From Beroe forskalii (Eukaryota > Ctenophora > Nuda > Beroida > Beroidae): 64,000 nucleotides of DNA. Below, piece after piece: positions 33,101 through 48,100 of the stretch. Location of the stretch: the NCBI GenBank assembly GCA_011033025.1, contig WFMF01000610.1, positions 27,051 to 91,050 on the forward strand. Reading direction: 5' to 3'. Position 1 is the first letter of the stretch. Each line of letters starts with the position of its first letter. The notes beneath the pieces are model-generated. The model was not told the origin of the DNA. It saw only the letters and a program-made list of their open reading frames with translations, and made no database searches. Made by a program: the position numbers and the translations under genes.

Positions 33101-36100
33101 GAAAAAGGTATATTGAACATTAAAGTGCCATTGGCACCGTTTATCCAGAGTTATTTGAATCTTATGCTTAAATCGTACTATGTTCAAAAATCAATTATTT
33201 TAATTATTGCAAGTGCTCAGTTACTCACCCTCAGTAAGACCCAACAGCATAGCTGCTACGAACCAAGCAGAAATCATCTTCAAAATGTTATCCTAACGAT
33301 AAGTGTTGAGTAAAATTTAATCTTTAAATGTCTTTAAACGTCTTATCTGAGAATATTATTTGCCCTACTACCTAAAACCTATTATATTACTCCTCACCTG
33401 TGAATACAAATGTAAATTCAAAACTTCCTCTCAAACCAAAGATACGAAAATAAACAACAGTTACTAGTTTAAATTGCCATTATAATGGGGATTAATTACT
33501 AATACCGTTAGATTATAGAATATATCTTATCATCCTTGTCCTTTCGCATCACGATGCTTTTATCTTAGCACGCTGCTATTGGTTTAGCCGAGGAAATTTG
33601 GTCTGCGAAACCGTGGGCAGCTAATTCGTCGTGATTCATTTCCTGTCCCTCACAGATTGCCAAGCTGTTTCCTGTGAAATCGTTGTTCTCGTACAACATC
33701 CATGCGCCACCATTAGCCCTGACAGTTGATGCCTCGTTATTGAAGTAAGAGAAAGATGAGGTTGCAAATTGGATTGTTTTCTTGGTGCTTCCCTTGTTCG
33801 CGTCTGCCCACATCTCCAAGCTGCATGCATTGTCGTCTCTTGCTGCAGACGAAGCTTGGTTGTAGAATCCCTTCTCACCCAATATTTTGGCTCCATACGT
33901 CACTCCTTGACAGATAGACATGGAATTTCCACCTTGGTGCTCGTGCTCGTACAGTTTCCAGTTACCTCCCATAGCTGTGACAGCTCCAATGTTATCATTA
34001 AGATCGTGCTCCGTGAACCGATTAGTAGTCGAATCTAAATCCTTCTCCGCATAGAATACCTTGAGTTCTCCTGAAAACAGAGTTAACAATGAAACACCAA
34101 TGACCTCTCGATCAATATGAGGCAAAGGTATAATTTAGTACCATTGTCACCGTTTATCAAGAGTCATTTGAATTTTATAATTCTTTGATAATCAAGTGTT
34201 TTATTTATTGCAAGTGCTCAGTTACTCACCCTGAGTAAGACCCAACAGCATAGCCGCAACGAACCAACCAGAAATCATCTTCAAAATATTATTCTAACGA
34301 ATAGCAGAGTTTAATGCACTATACTCGCCGTATTGGAAAATATCGGATTGCTCGTATTTTATACAGCCTACCACGTGATCTCCTTTGTGTGTGATACCAC
34401 ATGAACCAATCAGATGGTTGTATCTGATATTGCCAACGTCAGATACAGCCATCTGATTGGTCCATTTCTATCACATTTCTATCACATTTCTATCACATTT
34501 CTATCACATTTCTATCACATACGAAGGAGATCAAGTGATAGTCTGCCGAAACTCCGAGCAATCGCCAATCAGCTAATTTCTAATTCGACGAGTATAAACC
34601 TGTATTTGCGATACGTATGTTCATGGTACATTGAATGTTCATTTGTATTTTGATATCGGACCAAAACCAAGGAATTTACGCTCTAAAATGGCGACTAGAA
34701 CCATGTATACTTAATTAATTGCATCAAAAGACTCAAATCCCGGTCTAACATGGTTATTAAGGTCATTATCGTGTTATAAAATGATGTTCAAGAGAATACA
34801 ACATAGTATAAGGCAAGTCATATAAGTTTGATTTGAGCAAATCAATTGCCCTAAAATTTTATCGGCCCCACTTCAACCGGCCCTTTCAAATTCATTTTTG
34901 TCCTAATATTCAAAGAAAGAGAAACGCAGGGCTTTTTATCTAAGCTGACAGAACATCAATGGTGAAGCCCGGAAATTTAAGGCCCGTTAAATAAAGGCCA
35001 ATCAGGTATACTGTTTAATTGGTTATTAGCTATTTAGCTATATTACGTTGTTGGCCGCAAGATTTGTTATATAATTTTAGGTTCATTGGCGTGAGGATCA
35101 TACTTTTACCTTATTATCACTAACATTAAAGAACTCTATGTAGGTGCCCTTCATTTAGAGAAAGTGGGTTAAAGATAATCTATTGGGGGGCCAAGTGTGA
35201 GTGGAAATATGTGGTGCAGTAAGAATGGGTACCCATCTCAACTGAAGATTGGCAGAGATGACCGAGAATGACTCGAACATCAAGATGGATCCTTTATATA
35301 TGTGAATTTTAGCACAACGGTACAAAGCGAGAAGGGTGGTGTCAAAGACTAATTATCATATAATAAAGATAACCCGAGGCTTAAAGTCAAAGACTAATTA
35401 TCTTTAGAATTTCAGGAAAACTTATATTAACAAAAACTCATTAAACTTCTGTTGTGAACTTTTACAATGCATTCAATTGTGTCCCTTTTGTCCTTACTCC
35501 ATTTCATGACAGCAGCACAATTCTTAACTGCCTCATGGAACCATAATATGAAAATTCGTGTGGCGTTTTTAATTGAGATTCCATGAAAAATGGTGAGCGC
35601 TCAATAGAATAAATTCTTGTATTCCATCCTTCAATCGCAATATTTTATCTTCTAAAGATCTTGACCATCCGTGATCCGAAGAGAATACCAGTGATTTATG
35701 ACAGATGTGCCTAGTCTGAAAAGAATTGCATGCTTGCAGCATAATTGATTTTAGGAAAAATAATCTGTACTGGTAGATTGAGCGGGATAGATGATTATAA
35801 AGCTAGATCGGGCTGTGATGAACGCGGAAGGACCCAGATATAAATCCATATGAAAATGTGCTTGACTCCCATATCAAAATAGGACATCATTTGCTCTAAT
35901 CGTTATCAGCGCTGTCTCCTGCTAAGTCTCTCTGCTCAGGATACTGAACTTCCCTCTTCAGATGCAGTGGACGAGTGTGTGGACGCAGCTGCTGTTGACA
36001 GCTCCCTGTCTGCCATGTCTAACAAGTTGTCCTCTGCCCCCCTCCGGGGACTCTTCTCTTTCGTCACTAACGTCACTCGTCTGGTGACGTCATCAACCAA

Positions 36101-39100
36101 CCTCTCCCAAATCACTCTTCCTCAGCAAGGTTGGTATCCGAGATCATTTCAACGAATATCTTAATTATTAGTGAGCCCAAATCATCTCAATCCCAAACAA
36201 TCTTCCTGCATTTCGAAACCACTGCTAGATTTTGACCTTGTTAAGACCATATTTTTCCATACCATCTGTCCTACCCAAGATGTGTACGAGTTGTTCGGTA
36301 CAAACCACAAGGAAACGATCCTAATCCTACTGGCAGTATCACAACATATAGCATTCTGTCTTAACCGACAAACGTCACTTTCTCCAGACTGGCTTAAACT
36401 CATCTTTGAGGTTAGTTGTGTTGGAGGGTGAAGTCCAATTTATTAAACAAGCCCATCCCTTTTTTTACTAGTTGGACGATTTCATAGGGCTACGTTTTCT
36501 TGATATTTAGTATAATCAGAATCTTCTATATTTGAGTTAAAAAGCTTAAATTGCATAGATTTATAGATAGAATTCCACCGAACTCTCCTATAATAATATA
36601 AACTCTCATAATAATTAGTTCATTGTGTTATCGCCCAGAGTTTAAAACAATAAAGACATGAAAAGAACTTAATGGGTTCCATTTAAGAAAGATGTAGTTT
36701 AAGAGGCTTTAAGTGTAAGTGTTTAGTCAAGTCTGAACTGTGGGTCCCGCCATTATGTTTATAGAAATGCTTTTGATAGCTCTGACAGGCTCTTTAAATT
36801 TTACACAGAAAAGCTTAAAGCCAGCTTCATAAACTAATGACGGAATTGAAGCTTGTTTACGCTTTAAATCACCTCTTATTCATCTTAAGGTTCGGGAAAT
36901 TTTCCTTTCATTAGAAGTGATGATATCTTTACCAGGGATATTAATAGCAGAAGTATGATGCGCCGTCAATAGCCTTGGGCAGTAGTTATTAACTTATCGA
37001 AGGTTATTTGGGATTAGCCATTTCATTGTTGGCAAAAGGCACAGTTATATTCTTTGGGGGCAGGTAATCATTAACAGGAGTCAATTGGACAAAGTTCAGA
37101 AAAGATAAAATGAACATAGAATCAAGATGATAAAATAGGTAAAAGGGTATAAATTGATGCGATTTGATCAGCCAATCCAGATGAATAAATAGCCTAAATT
37201 TGGAATACATACTAAATGCATAGGTACGCAGTGCGTTCCTATGCATTTATTATGCAATTTACAATTATGCAAAATATTATCGAATATTAGGAGTGATTGG
37301 GCGAAAATAATGTTTTTTGAACATCCCTAGTACGCACGTGATTGGAAAATTCATTTCAACTTTTAGTTCATTTCTGATTTTGGATTTTATTTACTCGGCG
37401 GGTTTGAGCCACAGAACACGTAGGATATCACAAATTTGACATTATCTCCGCTCACATATATATTTATAACTAGATTTGATAAAGTTGCACTGTAGATGCT
37501 AATGATACCACAGATCGTTTCCACGTCAGGTGTGTCAGCTGTTGTACCGGAGTCCACAAGACCCCCACAAACACTTTAGTTCTAAACTCCTGGACCACGC
37601 CCTGGACTCCCTCTCCTTCCCCCAATCCCACAAGGACTCCTTCACCTCCTTCACTCGCCTCCTCAACCTCAGAGCTCAGAGTCTCAAAACTCCAACGCGT
37701 GATAATGACGAAGTCACGCGTTATCTGGATCGCTTGCGGAGAATAGCAGACGGGTTGGAGGATGATGTGAGCGGGAAGATTCAGATCCTGGAGTTCGGAA
37801 CGCTGCTAGATAAGTCCCGTCTCTCGGGGGACTATTTTCAGCTCCTCGCATCATTGTATCGCAAACAAGGGTGAGGATCTCAATCATTGCTTATCAGTTA
37901 TATCGCATTATTTCCCCGACGCCATTTTCTTTTAAAAACTTACAAAAAGGCATTGAGGTAGGTTCTTAACGTTAAATAGTAACTTGACGCAAAGCAGGTC
38001 AGAGTCTATAATTGCTGTCATTTCTGGAAAAAGCACAGAAATTTGAAGGGTAGTCCACAAATTGAAATTTGTGAAGGAGATGTACAAAAATTTGAGGTTG
38101 TTGTCCTTACTTTTTTCCACCCCGTCACGAACGAAATATTCAAATATATTTCATATGACAAGTCATAATTCATAGTATTCGCAATACGACGTCACTCCCA
38201 TACGATTTCATGTTACCCTCACGGGGATGTTGAATAAATTACTCGGTACCTCGAATTCGAGGTTGAAGTTCACAGTACTATCATTTTGTCTATCTTACTA
38301 CTTATAATTCTTCCTCATATATATCTGTCTGTCCGGTCTTCCTTATATATAGCCACAGACCTCTCTGCCACCACTCAGTACACAATCAAGCATACCGATG
38401 ATCGGAATGTTCATACAAAAGTACCAGTGACGTTTGACACCACCAGGTATATAGACATCACTTAGAGGAGTTGGCACACCCGATTAAAATATGACCTCAT
38501 CACTGATCCGAATCTGAAGTCTGATGGGTCCCTCAAAGCAAAGAAGAAGCGAATAAGCCAGCTTCTAACAGGCAGCAAGCAACAAAATAATCTCAGCGGG
38601 TCGTCATTCGAAACTCGCCTCGAAGTTCTTGAAAAGTCTAGCCTCATGATGAGTAATAAGCTGGAGAGCCTCGAGAAATCATCCATTGCCTGTGGAAAAA
38701 AATTGACATTCTTCTTGCTGAAATACGATCCATGAATGCTCAGCAACCATCGAAGCATCTCCATCTCCTGTTAATAATGCTGAAATTCATGGTTGTATGA
38801 TTGAAAAACTCAAGAACCTCAATCAGGAATCCAATATGTTGCTTGAGAAGAATGAGAAATGTATTCAAAACCTCAGGGAAACACTCAGGGAAACGGTAGT
38901 GCTGAAACGAGACCTTGAAACTTGGCGTGACAGTGTCTTCAAAAGCTGTGATAGTGAACGGGGAACGGACATTTCATCTCACGACACTTCATCTCAGGAC
39001 ACTTTATCTCGCAATAAGTCAGCTCTACGCAAATTCAGCTCTAGCATCGCCCAAAAAGCGCCAGAAGCTATCTACATCCATCTTGGCACTCATGATCTAG

Positions 39101-42100
39101 TGGAGAAGGTACCTGTTGATGAGGCCGTAGATATGCTTACCTCATCAGTTGACAAAGTTCTCCGTGAGACATCTCAATCCTGCAAAGTGTTCATCTCCCA
39201 TGTGCTCTCTTGTGGTAGTGAGCAAGAAAAGGCTAGCGAATTCAGAGATGCTCTTTCTGATAAGATTGAATACCTTTCAAAATCTGCTGACTCATCAGAC
39301 TTTTGGGCCAGAGTGAAACAGAACCTGAACAGGAACTTCTTTGCCAATGGAACTGGGTCCCCTTATCATTACATGTTCAGGGACGGCACTATCCATCTCA
39401 CCCTAAGAGGAATCAAAGTCATCATGGGCAACTTCAGAACCAGTCTCCATCAAGCTTTCCTCTCCAGTTGATCTTTTTCTGTCAAATTGCACCTCTGTAT
39501 TTCCTCAGCTTTTTCGTGCTCTCTCCTCTCTGGTCGATATTCTCTTTGCTGCTCCCTTTCTCTGTCTCACCCATCCCCCTTTCTGCATCTGTCAGCTTTC
39601 CTTGATCCACACTCTTCTTTCTGCTTCTTCACTCCATGGATAATGTCCCATCTATCATCACCTGGAACATTGCCAACGCCAGCGGCATCCTTGGGCAAAA
39701 ATCAGACGATCCTGAGTTCACGAAAATCCTGCTGACTCATAAGATTGTCTGTCTCCAAGAAACCGTATCAGAAGTAAACATCGAGGGCTACAAAGCATTC
39801 AGTAACCTCCGCAAACAGGGCAAAGGTGGTGGAGTAACAACCTTGATAAGTAATGACTTGCTCCATCATTGCAAGCTCATCAAGTTACACAATGATAAGA
39901 CCACATCAGCAAATTTAGTTGTGGTCAAGTTTTATAACCCAGCCACTAAAATACGGACCTTTGTTGTGAATTGCTACATCCCTCCTTCCAACAGTGTCAC
40001 TAAAGGGCTAAAGCATGACTCCTCACAGAATTTTGACTATCTGCACACCACTATCAGCAGGCTTCGTGAACAACCAGATGACGAAATACTGCTCTGTGGT
40101 GACCTCAATGCCAGAATTGGTGATGCTTCAGGCTACAACGATCCTTCTCTTAGCAGATCTGACTTCCACCCTGATGCTGACGATTCAAACAGCGCAGACT
40201 TCATCGATGAATCTGCTCCTGTCTCTATCCACAGATCTAGCTCCGATCAAGGCACTAACAGTCACAAGAAGCTTCTCCTTGACCTTGTCGGATCCCAGAA
40301 CCTTATAGTACTTAACGGTCGCACTCTTGGTGACTGTGCTGGAAAGTACACATGCTTCAAGTGGAATGGAAACAGCGTTGTTGACCTTTTTGTCAGCTCT
40401 GGTAGCTTCACACATCGTATCAGAAATCTTGTGGTAGCTAGTCACACTCTCTTTTCAGATCACAGCCCTGTTATCCTTCATCTTTGGAATCATAGCCCGG
40501 TGATAACACCAACAAAAGCTCCTACTCACTTCGAGCCTGCTCCTTTCAAATACAAGATCACTCCTGAAGGTCTTGACAAGTTTCAGAACATTCTCAATAC
40601 TCAATCAATCCTAGCCCAGATAGAAACCCTCAACGAACGGCTTACATCAGATAACATCAGCAGTAATGAAGCTGAATCCCTCAATAAAGATATCTTGTCC
40701 CTTATCAATTCAGTTGCTGGTGAAAGCTTTGATATTCCCAAACAAAGTGAAAAGAGCAGGCCAAAGCATGAAGCATGGTTTGACCCTGCCTGTAATACAG
40801 CCAGGAGACTTTTGAAACGATCTATTCGTGTGATGGACAACAATCCTGATAACACAAGTATAAAAGATCGACATCGTCTCAATGTCAAAGATTACCGAGC
40901 CATTGTGGAGTCTAAAAAAGACAAGTTCATTCGTAAACTGAATGAAAAAATCAAAACAGGAAAGGTATTGTCCTGGAGAGACTTCAAGAAGCTCAAAAAA
41001 TACAAGCAAAAAGACATCAAACTTGACGAATCCGAACACCTTGATAACTTTCAGAAGTTCTATGCTCAGCTCTATTCTGACAAGCACCCGACTGTTGATC
41101 AACTGACTAAGCAGGCTCTGCTCAATGATGCCGTAGACACTGCCAACTCCAGTCTACCTGATGAAGAGCTCAACAAACCATTCACAATGGATGAACTGGA
41201 AGACGCCATTAGCAGCCTCAAATCAGGAAAAGCATCTTCATTCGACCACATCAGCAATGAGATCATCAAGGCACTCAATGCTGAAATGCTCCATCTTCTG
41301 CTCAATCTTTTCAACATCTGTCTCAAACTGGGTGTCTACTTCTGGAGCCAAAGTGTCATTACCCCGCTTCACAAGAAGGGCTGTACCTCTGACCCTGACA
41401 ACTACAGGGCTATTGCTGTTTGTAGCTGTGTTGGAAAACTCCTTTCCTGATGCTTCTGAGTCGCTTGATAAACCATCGTGACTCAAACTTTCCCGACCCT
41501 CCCAACCAAGTGCCAGGCTTCAAGAAGGGTAGCCAGTGTAATGATCATATTTTTTACATTGTTAACACTGATGGAAAAGTACAAAAAGAGTCAAGCAAAA
41601 GGTCTATGCTGTCTTCATTGACCTGAGAAAGCCTTTGATCTTGTCTGCCGTCAAGCATTGCTCTTCAAGCTTGCCTGCTATGGAATAAATGGCGGTTTCT
41701 TTAACATCATCAAAAGCATGTACAGTTACTCTTCTGGAAACATCAAAATCAACAACAAGATCAGCAAAGCTTTGATATTTCCAAAGGGACAGAACAAGGT
41801 CACCCTCTTAGCCCTGAACTCTTCAAAGTCTATTTTCTCAAGCTTTCCAAGTTGCTCAACGAATTGGACGTCAACTGCCCCACCTTATCTGGTCTGAAAA
41901 TATCACATCTTGCATGGGCTGATGACCTTGTTATCCTGGCTTTAGATACCCAGTCACTTCAAAAACAACTGAATGTTATTGAGAACTACTGCAATGCCTG
42001 GGGTCTCGAAGTTAATATCTCTAAAACTAAGTTCATGGTTATGAATGGACTCGATCCTCCAAGTGCCACCTGGAGGCCGATCATTAATGGAGATGAGATC

Positions 42101-45100
42101 GTGCTTGTTACCTCCTACTGCTACCTGGGTATTATCATCAGCAACAAAGGGAATTTCAGCCAGGCCGAAGACTCGCTTTACAAGAAAGGCCTCGGGGCAT
42201 ACTTCAGTCTTAGGAACACTGTTGACAGGAGATACGTGGATCCCAAGAACCTACAGCAACTCTTTGGTTCCCTTGTCACACCCATCCTAACCTACGGGTG
42301 CCAGGTCTGGCTTCCTAGTCGACCTGTTGTGAAACACCTTATCTCCTGCTTTGACCGTGACTGTAACATCAACAATTGCATCTCCAAAATTGCCAAGATG
42401 CGCCTTGAGCAGGTTCACCTACGCCACCTCAAGTATCTGCTAGGTATAAGGCGCAATGCATCCAACTCTGCTGCCTGGGGTGAAACTGGCAGATTTCAAC
42501 TTGTTATTGATAGTCTGAAGCTCTGCGTCAAATACTTCAAGAGACTGGCTGAGATGGAAGATTCAAACCTTGCCAAGGCAGCATTCAATGAACAGGTAAA
42601 TCTTGGCTTATTATGGTACTCCAACATGAAGTCTATCATCGAAAGTTTTGCGACAGACGGCAATAATCAGCATCAACTGACAGCTGTTTCGGCCACTCAT
42701 CTTGCTGAAGCTGCGTCTCCCATGTTACTGGTCAAGAACCTTCAGGATCATTTCACTGAGGCATGGAGATTTACCTTGGAGCAATCAAGCAGGCTCTCAT
42801 TTTACAGAGAGGTCAAAGACAAGATCACGTGGGAGCATTACCTTGACCATGCCCGCAATTTTGAGGACAGGAAATTTACTGCAAGGATCCGCTGTAGTGC
42901 TCACAAACTCAATATTGAAACTGGAAGGCACAAAAACATTCCTAAAGCAGAAAGGATCTGTGACTTCTGCTCTTCAAAAGGAATCGACATCTCAGCCATT
43001 GAAGACGAAGAACACATCCTTGCCAATTGTCCGCTAGCAGCATCACATAGGCAAAAGATGGCTTCATTGATCAACAGTCTTGACATCAACCACGGTGATA
43101 TTCCTCTCAATGGCATTCAGATAGCCAGGACAACTCCAACAGGTCCTGCTGAATCAAACAATGATGCACTTGTGAGACATATTCAAATCACGACCAGGGC
43201 AATCAAAATTATGTACAAGAGCATTCTAAAGTACAAAAAGGAACTGTCTCAACAAGGTAAAAGCTCATCTTAGATCTCCTGTGATCCCACCTTCAATCTC
43301 TCACTCTCTCTCCTCAGTCTTTCCCTCCTTCCGCTTCCTGTTCTTTGTTTGTCCAGCCTTGTCTGCTCTTTTCATCTTCCGAGTCCTCATCTCTTAGGGC
43401 CTGGGTGTTGTCTAAGTGTCCCACTCAGTTTGGATCTCAGATGGCTGAGTGGAAAAGAGGGGGTGTTTCCGACTTGCGCTGGTAGTGATCCAGCCACCTG
43501 CTACATATGTGTGGGAAGCGGGTGCCCCTCCAATGCTCACTTGGCTGCGTACCGATTTGGGCTTAACTGTGTCCCATGCGTGGGGCATGCGTAGGCCGGG
43601 GGACAACATCAACCCTATCCATTTCTTCTTTTTCTCATTCTCCTTCTCCAGGTCTTCGTGAGTTCTTGTTGCTTTGCTCCTCCTGCACCATCACTCCTGT
43701 TACCTCAGCTCTCATCAGTTCTTATTTCTCTTCAGCATCTCTCTGTTGGCTCTTTGGTACGTGCTCGCATTATGATCCCAAAGCTCACCTAGATCCTATA
43801 ATTATCTCAAATTGTGAACCCCTTTTTGTATACTTTTTCTTCCTCGAATCAGTACATTGATGACTCCGCATCAAATCAATTCCATCAACATAACACATCA
43901 CCAGATCACAATATCATCTCCGTTTAACATAAGCTACTGACTTGTGTGTGATTTGAATGACATTGCTTTTGTCACAAATTATATTTTAAAATTCTTGTAG
44001 AAAATTCTTGTAAAATTCTGATAAGAACTACAGTACTACATTGTACTGTACGAATTGCTGAAGCGAAAAAATGGTGAACGGTGGCCAGAGGCCACGGGCC
44101 CTGCTAGTTGTTCCTAATCCTCTCAAAATTTAATATAGGAATAACACACATTGTTGTTGAGTTTTTCTTTTGTGTTTCTCTAGAATTATCGTCGTTTCTC
44201 AAGTTGGTACCCATACGTAAAATAGCCGATTCAATTCCGCGGAATCAACACTCCTCATTATAATGTCCCTATTTTTATCTACAAACTACAGTACAGAAAT
44301 GCTGAAGTCTGTTCACCAAGTCTTTGTAGTTAGTAAACAAAAAATATTAAAAGGAGTAATTTAATATCATGCTCATATCATGCTCATAGATTTATGCAAG
44401 CATCAAATTGAATGAATAAAAGAGGTTCAATGAATTTGATAATAATTTAAGGCCTAAAAACCAACAAGTGCTCTGGGCTTACAAAGGGTCATCAGTTGGG
44501 CAAGGGTGATTATGAGGCACAAAATGTACCGCACATGGTTTTTCGGCTCCCTATCCCAAGAAACCTACACCCCCGGGAGCCATGGACACAGACAGTGAGC
44601 ACACTGTACTGCATCCATCCCGAACTGAAACCAGACTCAAAATAAGATCACTCAAATATATGAAAAGCATTCTGTGGTGGGGGTTGTTGAGACTATAATT
44701 GACACGAGGTTGGTTAGTTGGTAGCTTTCAAATAGCATACATGCTAATCGTCTTCAGCCAGGGGTGAATGATGTGTGGGTGAATGATGTGTGAATGATGT
44801 GTGGGGTGTTTATGTATGAAAAGCATGTTTAGATACAAAACGCCTATTTTTAGATTTTTCACTCGCCTCGCTCCAGGATTGGAACATAAATCAGATCGAC
44901 CCAATGTTTTGAACTACTGTGTTGGTTCGACGTTTTACCTCCTTTGTCCCTTAGGCACCTCTCTGATGCTATAGTACTACTCCGAGAGAATGCTGACCCC
45001 AACCCACAAAGCCTGCTTCTCCTGTCTCTTTGTCACGTTGGAATGTTGGATTGTGAGCCAGCTTTAGCTGCAATTAGCAGGTACAATTACCTTCTGACAT

Positions 45101-48100
45101 CGAATACCAAGGATGTCTTCAAGCTACACACGCCTGTTATTAAGTGCTTCCATTCAATCAAAATTGTTCCATTGTGCTACTCTTGGTTTTGCCTATGAAA
45201 TGTATAGAACAGAATTTATATTTGTTTTAGCTAATAATAGCACTCATTCACAATCACTGAAGCTGATGAACTATTATGTTTATTGATAGCAGATAATTTT
45301 AAGATGATGCTACCCCACATTCCAGGGTAGATAGCTCGGATGAGGTGATCCGGAGCTCGGTGGCAATCCTAGTGACTTACTGCAACTTCATAATCGCTAC
45401 CAAAGCAAAGGCAGAGCTGCAGCCTTATGACCCCGTACAGTTCTGTAAGGTAACAACCCTCTAAAACCGTACAGTATATTGATTGGATAACCCATGATAT
45501 GTATGTGCATGGATCCATAAAACGCGTAAAAAGACAGTACTTTCGACAGAAATTCTAAATTTCGCACACTGTAAAATAGCGCTGTAAAATGCGCGTCTTT
45601 ATCAATGCCTTCATCGATCGATGTATGTGTACACGTATGGGTAAGGAACTAGTACTTCAGTTAGGATGATCATAATCGATATGCTCATGAAGCTAATTTG
45701 ATACCACTAATTAAACCTGTGCAATCACGACATGTCCTCTGTCCAGGACGCCCACGTGCTCCTGACTTCCTCCCCTCCTCTTCCCCATGACGATGTTCTG
45801 CTGACCGTGACGATGTTCCTGTCAGGACTCTTTGGTTTGAGCCGAATGACAGCCCGGTGTGCAGCCCTGCTCTCCCCCCGGCCAGACAACCAGGTGTCTG
45901 TGCTGTCTGCAGTGCCTGCCCTCCTCTCTCACGACATCACTCTATCCTGGTCTCCGGAGGTGGAGACCCTCACTAACAGGGACTCAGACAGACAGGATAT
46001 TCAGGCAGTATGGAGCACGCATGAGACATCCTCTGGAGATGGTCAGACGAACAGTGACAGGGATAAAGCTGACAGCACACCTAACACTGAGGATGTCCTA
46101 TTTTGTGCAGTTAGTGCCTATGTCCTCATAGATAAGACTCTCGCTGCGAATGAGAAAGTTTATGACGTCATGGATAAATGTACGAGTCTTAGCCTTCAAG
46201 CTGCTTTCACAAAGCTGAAAAGCTGGAAGAACACGAGGATGTCCATGAGAGCCTTACTGTGAGTTTCACGAATTACTACCTTGATTTGTCTTCATTGATG
46301 TAAAACCAAAAATCCAGTTCGGAGAAAAATTCCGAGTTTTCATTGAATCATCATTACTAGTATGAATATGAACCCATTCCAGCCTCCCTATAAGTAACAC
46401 ACTCATTGACAGGTGGAAGAACTGCTGCATGATTCCCTACCTGTTGCACGTGTTGGCGCGTTACATCACTCTTCTTAACACGTGGGGGTCAGTTCACCTG
46501 ACGATCTCCTTCCTAGACAGGCTCTGTCAACTCGCCAAGTTCACTGCCTCCGAGTATTGGATATCTAAACACGCGCACCTCTCAGCGATTGTCAGAACGA
46601 CCCTCTGCAAAGCCGTCCAGGTGCCACCTGTCAGACAGGCCATCGATAAGGCTGCATTAAAACACTGTCAGGGTGACAGCAACGAGTTCCTGTCTGATTA
46701 CATTGAGGTGGACAGGTACCTGACAGCGGAGAATCAGATAGTGGTGGGTGCTGCTGATAGGAGCAACTCCGAGCAGGAAAACTCGGAGGAGAGTGGGGTC
46801 AGGGAGGTGGTGTACCCAGTCTTCTCATCCTCCCTCCCCCCTCTCCACCTCACCAAACTCACGCTCCTCACGCTGGAGCTGTCCTGGTGTCACGCGCCAC
46901 CTTCCCTGAGGTTGTGGTGGAGTACTACCACCTCCTCAAAACAACGCGTGAGTCACGCGACATGCCCCACGAGTTAGATAAGCTGTCGTCAGCGTGGCTG
47001 TCATTGCTGGCGGACTGCCAACCAAGTCTTGCAACCAAGCCTAGGAAGAGCAAGCCTGCTCCCCGGAGAGGGCGGTCCCGGAGGAACTCAGGGAGTAAAG
47101 CCACCCTGCGTCCGGTGACCACCAGGTCAGGAAGAACTGCTGCCAAAGGAGCTAGCAGTCAGAAAAGCAGTGTTTCTACCAGGACCACTAGTGGAAGGGG
47201 GAGGAAGCGACAGGAACCAAAGAGTGAACGGAAATCTTACGAAGATCATATCGGAGCAGGTATGTGAGATGGAATTATGTACATGGAATGCAAGAATTTT
47301 AAAGATTTTGAGCGGACAATGTAAAATTGTTGACTCCTGACTAAAGATTTTCACTCACTTGCTAATCTTTTGATCTAATGATCTTATCATTCCATCCTCA
47401 GGTCTTGCTGCTTGTTCTGGTCTAGAGCCTGTGCTTATCAAGCGGGAACTGCTGAAGCGCAAGATCAGGAGGGCTCCCGTGTGGGATGATGTTGAGGAGT
47501 ACCATGACATGCCCTTCAAACACCAGCTCCTCAAGTTCAGCAGTCCGTCAGGTCACTCCTGTGCTACAGGGGACTCTGAGCAGCCTTCCGAAATACCTTA
47601 TTCATGGACCGTGGTCAGCATTACTAAAATAGATAACATGTTGTACATAGGACAACGACGGAGTGACAGTAAAGTCCTGTTCTCGCGGGAACTCCCTTAC
47701 TCCGTCAAATCACAGGTCAGTAGACAGGACACATTATCTGCCATTCAAGGCTTGCCTTAACATTATCGACTGTGCCTCTGATCAATATATGCAATAGTTT
47801 GATGACATACTATTCTCCTACATGACTCCCCACCCGATCCCCCATATTCTGTCCAGGTGGTTGGAGGAGACAACACGTGTTGTGTAGATGAGATGCGGCA
47901 CATCATCGCCAGTAACGACGCAAGTGTGATGCACGTACGGGACAAGGTACAGTTCTGGGAGAGCAGGTTCACACTGGACAACAGCCTGGACGCGCTTTGC
48001 GGTCGACTGGAGGAGGACTGGCTTGGGCCCTGGAGAGGCTTGCTAGCTGGACGACCTGCCAGTCAAACGTACAGAGAGAAAGTGGTGCAGGGAGCAGAGA

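Larger units (their letters stand above)
38470..43860 (+). mobile_element. Decayed LINE (non-LTR retrotransposon) in a separase intron
   Basis: In separase intron 9, same orientation as the gene. Order: ORF1 with a coiled-coil region and an esterase-like domain (to 39471), a pyrimidine-rich gap, ORF2 (from 39636) with an apurinic-type endonuclease, reverse transcriptase and a Cys/His C-terminal region (to 43273), then a 3' UTR with a tRNA-like patch. ORF1 is split by a frameshift near 38700 and ORF2 by several between 41450 and 41850, so it is inactive. The 5' and 3' limits are approximate. Confidence 0.8.
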
